Part shown: piece after piece, positions 60,164 to 64,000 of the stretch
How positions within the stretch are numbered: the first letter of the stretch is position 1
Layout of the letters: each line of letters begins with the position of its first letter
Origin: Nostoc spongiaeforme FACHB-130
Lineage (GTDB): Bacteria; Cyanobacteriota; Cyanobacteriia; Cyanobacteriales; Nostocaceae
DNA: 64,000 nucleotides
Assembly: GCF_014698475.1 (NCBI RefSeq)
Contig: NZ_JACJTB010000003.1
Coordinates: 62,001 to 126,000 of the forward strand
Direction: 5' to 3'
Position numbers and translations under genes: made by a program
The notes under the pieces: model-generated
Database searches by the model: none
The model's input: the letters and a program-made list of their open reading frames with translations, nothing else
What the model was told of the DNA's origin: nothing

Positions 60164-60345
60164 CTATTGCCAATGATTGAATATATCTTTCACTAACAAT
60201 TCTTGGATACAAATTTGTAGAACAATCACTAAAGGCATAGCAAGAAATACACCTAAAAAAACGAAAAAACTACCAAAAAATACTACAGCTATTAAAGTAT
60301 TTATATGACCACAGATCATAGAGTTTAGGGATAGTTCATTGCCTT
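60164..60345 (-). pseudogene. C-terminal relic of an AI-2E/PerM-family transporter
   Basis: A minus-strand frame reads NTLIAVVFFGSFFVFLGVFL, then AMPLVIVLQICIQELLVKDI and ends in NHWQ-stop at 60164. This matches the last helix and tail of AI-2E family membrane proteins (GALLAVPLxxVLQ..). The rest of the gene is absent; upstream of about 60345 the match stops. The remaining spacer 59999-60459 shows nothing else. Confidence 0.6.
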
Positions 60346-60459
60346 ATAGACAAGCTTGCTTAGTCAAATATCCTGATGGACACGCAATATTACTAACTTA
60401 CAGAATGAAGTAAGCAAAATTAGCCTTGTCTCTCTTTTTAAAATGGTACGAAATGCCTT

Positions 60460-61032
60460 TTAACTTGTCCATCTGACCAATTGTTGCTCCAAAACTTGTA
60501 CAGAACCAATCGCTATTTGAATTAAAGGCCAGCCTACTAAACAGATAAAAGCTGCTCGTTGAGTAGTAATATCTAAACCTTGGCGCACTGCAACAATGAT
60601 TGCCAACAAACTCCAAACTGCTAAAATTAGCTCAATTGGTCGTCCGAGCAAGGGAATAAGAGTTAAAAAATTAAGTACTTGCGGTGCGTAGGCAAAGCCA
60701 GTAGGAATTAGTAAGTCATTGTAGGTAGGATCGATTGGTTTGAGCCACTGCCCAATTTTCCATATTGTGAATGTCCAAAAATAGTATCCTGCAACAATAG
60801 CGATCGCATCAATCAAAATACCCGTTAACAATGCAAAAATCGTAGCTCTATTAATTAATAAAATTACGCCACTACCTATAGCATGAGAAACAGCCGCCAA
60901 AATTACAATACTCAGAGCTAATATGCGGTTACGCTTTGTATTGTGAGCATTTTCATAGAAGTTACTATCTAAAGCTAAAGCATACTGGAGTGTACTACAC
61001 AAACTTGTCCTTGATTTTTTATTGCTGCTCAT
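60460..61032 (-). CDS. Yip1-domain-like membrane protein
   Basis: 190 residues with about five membrane helices and a polar N-terminus. ILALSIVILAAVSHAIGSGV, DAIAIVAGYYFWTFTIWKIG and LIPTGFAYAPQVLNFLTLIP resemble the YIP1 family of small membrane proteins in cyanobacteria, where the function is not known. Start ATG 61032; upstream is AT-rich intergenic DNA (61033-61364) without other features. Confidence 0.7.
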   Translation of the reverse strand: MSSNKKSRTSLCSTLQYALALDSNFYENAHNTKRNRILALSIVILAAVSHAIGSGVILLINRATIFALLTGILIDAIAIVAGYYFWTFTIWKIGQWLKPIDPTYNDLLIPTGFAYAPQVLNFLTLIPLLGRPIELILAVWSLLAIIVAVRQGLDITTQRAAFICLVGWPLIQIAIGSVQVLEQQLVRWTS

Positions 61033-61364
61033 TTTTTCTAACTAATGAAAGATGACAAATCACAAAAAACATAATTTCATAAAAATAAGCAATTAATAAC
61101 CAAAGCTTAAAGCTCAAGATTATTTTATTCTTGAACTAAGTAAATAAACAAAATTGAATACAAAATGTTAAATTACCAATCCTGACAATCTGGTGTTTGT
61201 TTTCTACTTTTTAGCTGGAAAATAAATAGGGAATGGAGAATAGTCAATATTCCTGTTTCATGTTTAGCTAACTTGAAAGTAGGTAAAAGATTAATTTTAT
61301 ATGAAAATGGTGAAAATTGTTTCATCATGACTTTATTCTAAAAAATCAGAAAAAATCATCTCAG

Positions 61365-62384
61365 ATGCGTAAAATTGGCGAACAAATACTGCTATGGTTG
61401 CAAAATGGAACACTAAAACTGTTAGTTTTGGCAGGAATAATACTTCTGACCTGGGGAACTTTTGCTCCTGTAGGAACCCTGGTATGGTGGTTGAGACAAA
61501 ATTCTGAAAGTTTGGGTATTAAGAAAAACCTCACCAAAAATGTACCCAGCGATAGCCGTAAATTAAAAGTTGACAAATCGAGAAATATTGATTGCTATAT
61601 AGTTTTTTTACCAGGAGTCGGAGATTTTTCTGCTAATCAATTAACTTCGGGTGAAGAATTTTTCTTAAATAAATTAGAGCAAATTCATCCTAATTGTGTA
61701 ACAGTACGAGATGTGTTTCCTTACTCTGCTGCTAACGAAAGTTTGGGAGGAAGAAGGTTATTAGCGCCTCTGTGGAATGCTGCCGAAAAAGCAGATGGTT
61801 GGTTATCAAATTCAGATGTTTTAATTAAAATTCGTAATCTCTGGCGGTTTGCTATTTCTGCTGATAACCGCTATGGACATATTTATAACTTGGGAATTGC
61901 AAATGCGATCGTTGATCGGATGAATGCTGTCTATCCTGTACCAAAAAATCCCCAACAAAAAATCAAGCTGATTTTAGTTGGAACCAGTGGCGGAGTGCAA
62001 GTTGCGCTTGGTGCAGCTACTTATCTTGACCAGTGGCTCAATGCTCAATTAATTGTTGTTTCCATTGGTGGTGATTTTGATGGCGAAAATGGCTTTGATA
62101 AAGTTGACGATGTGTACCAACTTGTCGGTAGCCGAGACTGGATTGAAGATATTAGTAAGATTGTATTTGCTTCACGTTGGCCAATCACAGTCGGTTCACC
62201 TTTTAATCAAGCTCGTCGTCAAGGACGTTATCAAGTTTTGCAGACAGGCCCTCATGCTCATAGCGGTTCTCAAGGCTATTTTGGCACAACAACAATCGGA
62301 CAAAGCCAAACAACTTATGTAGAATTAACACTTCAAAAAGTAAATCAACTGCCAATCTGGTCTAATCAAAATCCACCGCAATAG
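61365..62384 (+). CDS. Membrane-anchored alpha/beta-hydrolase-like protein
   Basis: 339 residues. A hydrophobic helix (about 15-40, LKLLVLAGIILLTWGTFAPV) anchors the protein. The rest is an alpha/beta domain: CYIVFLPGVGDF, then LILVGTSGGVQVALGAATYL in which GTSGG looks like a nucleophile elbow, followed by an Asp-rich loop and QTGPHAHSG near the end, which could provide Asp and His. A lipase/esterase-type role is possible but not certain. ATG 61365 is chosen; the TTG at 61317 is less likely. It has no evident operon partner. Confidence 0.6.
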   Translation: MRKIGEQILLWLQNGTLKLLVLAGIILLTWGTFAPVGTLVWWLRQNSESLGIKKNLTKNVPSDSRKLKVDKSRNIDCYIVFLPGVGDFSANQLTSGEEFFLNKLEQIHPNCVTVRDVFPYSAANESLGGRRLLAPLWNAAEKADGWLSNSDVLIKIRNLWRFAISADNRYGHIYNLGIANAIVDRMNAVYPVPKNPQQKIKLILVGTSGGVQVALGAATYLDQWLNAQLIVVSIGGDFDGENGFDKVDDVYQLVGSRDWIEDISKIVFASRWPITVGSPFNQARRQGRYQVLQTGPHAHSGSQGYFGTTTIGQSQTTYVELTLQKVNQLPIWSNQNPPQ

Positions 62385-62515
62385 ACATAACTTGCTAGAC
62401 TTTAATTGATTTTCAATCTGACGCTTGTCATTGATTAACTATTACTTTCTCAGACAACATCTATCTATAGAATAAAATTATAGTGATACTCGTTAAATCA
62501 TAATAGGCAGTATAT

Positions 62516-62680
62516 TTATCGTCCGAAAATTGCAGCATCTATGGAATAAGTACCAGGGAATAAAACTGCGATCGCAATCAGCATGACGCAGTACATAAAG
62601 GATTTTTCCCAACTTGGTTGACCACCAAAAGTCAGGTTAGCGCAAGTTTCCGGTAACAGAATTTTTCCTAACAGCGTTCC
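62516..62680 (-). pseudogene. C-terminal relic of a DoxX-family protein
   Basis: On the minus strand GTLLGKILLPETCANLTFGG is followed by SFMYCVMLIAIAVLFPGTYS and IDAAIFGR-stop. The last part resembles the end of DoxX membrane proteins (PGxYSLDALL). Upstream of about 62680 the frame is broken by a stop, and the three preceding helices are missing. Confidence 0.55.
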
Positions 62681-62706
62681 GTATCTTCAGAACTCGTAAA
62701 AATATC

Positions 62707-62738
62707 TTGCACCCAGCGACTCCAGTCGTTAGGTGCAA
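62707..62738 (-). terminator. Terminator of the AarF/UbiB kinase gene
   Basis: TTGCACC-AGCGACT pairs with AGTCGTT-GGTGCAA around a CC loop. On the minus strand it is followed by ATATTTTTA. It starts 14 bp after the stop codon. Confidence 0.75.
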
Positions 62739-62752
62739 ATGCAAGATGTGAA

Positions 62753-64000
62753 TTAAGCTTTCACTCCTTCTCTTGGTGTTCTGATTTGTTCGATATCTTC
62801 TGCTGCTAATAACTCCCGAATCAGATGTGCTAAAGATTTTTGAACTAGACGTGTTCCGATTTGTTGACCTAAACGCTGTACACCAGGATTTACTAATAAT
62901 TGAGCCAATTGAGGAGCCATTTGGATGGGGTCAAAACCACGGGTTTCTTGCAGAATTTTCAAGATATTTTTGATATGCTCTAAGGTCTGCTGTTGTTCGA
63001 CTGTGGCGGCTGGTGTTTCGTTGACTGCTGTTAAACCTACCTGTTCGCGCAGTAAGTAGGTGAAGTTGTGCAGCACATTTTTACCGACAGCGTTAACTCC
63101 GTTGACAAATTCATCTACTAATCTGTCACGAATGAATGCGCCACGTTCGGAAGAGAGAAAATCTAAACCTTGATTTAACACTAAATTAAAGTCGTAATCT
63201 TCATTATTGCGGGCATTTCGTAACAGATTTTCTAAACGATTCCAACGGAATTTGCCTTCTTTAAAGAGTAAGTCTCGCAGTGATGTTCTCAGTTGTGGTG
63301 CGGGGTCGGTTAACAGGCGTTTGGAAACGTAAGGATAAGCTTCGCTGAGAACTTTGAAGTTAGGATCAATAAAGATTGCAATTCCTTCTAAAGTTACCAG
63401 AGAGCGAATAATTAAAGCGTAGTAGGGAGGGACGCGGAAGGGATATTCATACATCAAAGCTGAGAGTTCATCGGTGATGCTTTTAATGTTGAGTTCGGCG
63501 ACACTCGCACCTTGAGCATCAGCAAATACTCTCGAAAATGCAGGGATAATTGGAGTTAAGTCTGTATCTGGTGTTAAAAAGTCTAGTTTGACGTAATCTT
63601 GCGCTAAACCTTCAAAATCACGGTTGACTACGTGAACGATCGCCTCAATTAAACCATATCTCTGGGGCGGCTGAATCTCGCTCATCATCCCAAAGTCGAG
63701 ATAAGCCAATTTTCCATCGGGTGTGGCTAACAAGTTCCCTGGATGGGGGTCAGCATGGAAAAAGCCATGTTCTAAAAGTTGTCGTAGCGAACACTGCACC
63801 CCAACTTCAATTAAATAACGTGCATCTATCCCTTGAGCCTCAATTTCGGCGGTTTGGGTTAATTTTGTACCGTTAATCCATTCCATCGTCAGTACGCGAC
63901 GATTGGTGTATTCCCAGTAAATTTTGGGAATGTATATGTCTCTAATATGACCATATAACTGGAAAAATCGCTCGGCATTTTCACCTTCATGGACATAATC
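62753..64000 (-). CDS. AarF/UbiB (ABC1) family atypical kinase, N-terminus beyond window
   Basis: The frame is open at the right edge; at least 415 residues are visible, without the N-terminal third. Motifs: RRVLTMEWINGTKL, then FHADPHPGNLLATPDGKLAYLDFGMM, in which the core HADPHPGN and DFG mark the ABC1 kinase catalytic loop. The C-terminal 200 residues are a helical extension usual in cyanobacterial and plastid ABC1K proteins. These act in prenyl-quinone and lipid metabolism. Its first Met in the window (63886) is internal and is not the start. Confidence 0.92.
   Translation of the reverse strand, partial: DYVHEGENAERFFQLYGHIRDIYIPKIYWEYTNRRVLTMEWINGTKLTQTAEIEAQGIDARYLIEVGVQCSLRQLLEHGFFHADPHPGNLLATPDGKLAYLDFGMMSEIQPPQRYGLIEAIVHVVNRDFEGLAQDYVKLDFLTPDTDLTPIIPAFSRVFADAQGASVAELNIKSITDELSALMYEYPFRVPPYYALIIRSLVTLEGIAIFIDPNFKVLSEAYPYVSKRLLTDPAPQLRTSLRDLLFKEGKFRWNRLENLLRNARNNEDYDFNLVLNQGLDFLSSERGAFIRDRLVDEFVNGVNAVGKNVLHNFTYLLREQVGLTAVNETPAATVEQQQTLEHIKNILKILQETRGFDPIQMAPQLAQLLVNPGVQRLGQQIGTRLVQKSLAHLIRELLAAEDIEQIRTPREGVKA

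Overview
The window looks like chromosome of a filamentous heterocyst-forming cyanobacterium of the Anabaena/Nostoc/Trichormus variabilis type. The signs are frequent HIP1 sites (GCGATCGC), AT-rich intergenic DNA with many short hairpin repeats, cyanobacterial protein types (Rcp1-like regulators, CAAD domain, RppA/RppB-like pair, SLH and PRC-barrel proteins) and a vanadium nitrogenase locus with a fused vnfDG. No rRNA, tRNA or CRISPR array was recognised. The strain cannot be named from the sequence alone.

Layout. 0-4 kb: phytochrome-type two-component genes on the minus strand. 3.8-6.5 kb: moaE, an IS5-like relic, then an orphan nifE-nifX pair. 7.5-19.8 kb, plus strand: a ribbon-helix-helix/Mop protein, a VnfD-fragment/CAAD membrane chimera, a COX2-like membrane stub, cydAB, vnfH, a small unknown gene, a VnfR-type HTH regulator with a molybdate-binding-type domain, nifV and the vanadate transporter vupABC. 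19.8-25 kb: accessory genes (TetR, 2OG oxygenase, nitroreductase, possible PD-(D/E)XK nuclease, a repeat-flanked GIY-YIG cassette, an aspartic-protease pair). 25-31.6 kb, minus strand: the core vnfDG-vnfK-vnfE-vnfN. 32.4-35.7 kb: a ModA-like protein without signal peptide and a VnfR/NifV chimera. 35.8-43.7 kb: a two-component pair, a 1001-residue RTX-type repeat protein and a large di-haem c-type cytochrome. 45-60 kb: a ClC/CBS/USP transporter, a divergent kinase-regulator pair, sucrose-phosphate-synthase-like and phosphatase-like proteins, PRC-barrel and SLH proteins, and a four-gene membrane operon (DUF389, ion channel, MscS, DUF2254). 60-64 kb: a Yip1-like protein, a hydrolase-like protein and an AarF/UbiB kinase that runs off the right edge.

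How it fits together. VupABC would import vanadate. VnfR-type, RHH-Mop and cytosolic ModA-like proteins are candidate Mo/V sensors. NifV supplies homocitrate; VnfE/VnfN, and perhaps the orphan NifE/NifX, build the cofactor; VnfDGK with VnfH reduce N2; the bd-type oxidase beside vnfH could lower O2. From 45 to 60 kb the content suggests an osmotic or ionic stress module with arrays of 11-bp direct repeats typical of OmpR-family sites.

Most unusual: two independent chimeras made by in-frame internal deletion of duplicated vnf genes (VnfD fragment + CAAD; VnfR HTH + NifV fragment); an RHH-Mop fusion; a VnfH with Ser at the position of the catalytic Asp129; a stand-alone sucrose phosphatase homologue altered at two catalytic positions; and a six-copy 92-bp array in front of the ClC gene. 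Several gene relics (receiver, IS5 transposase, AI-2E transporter, DoxX) show active gene decay.
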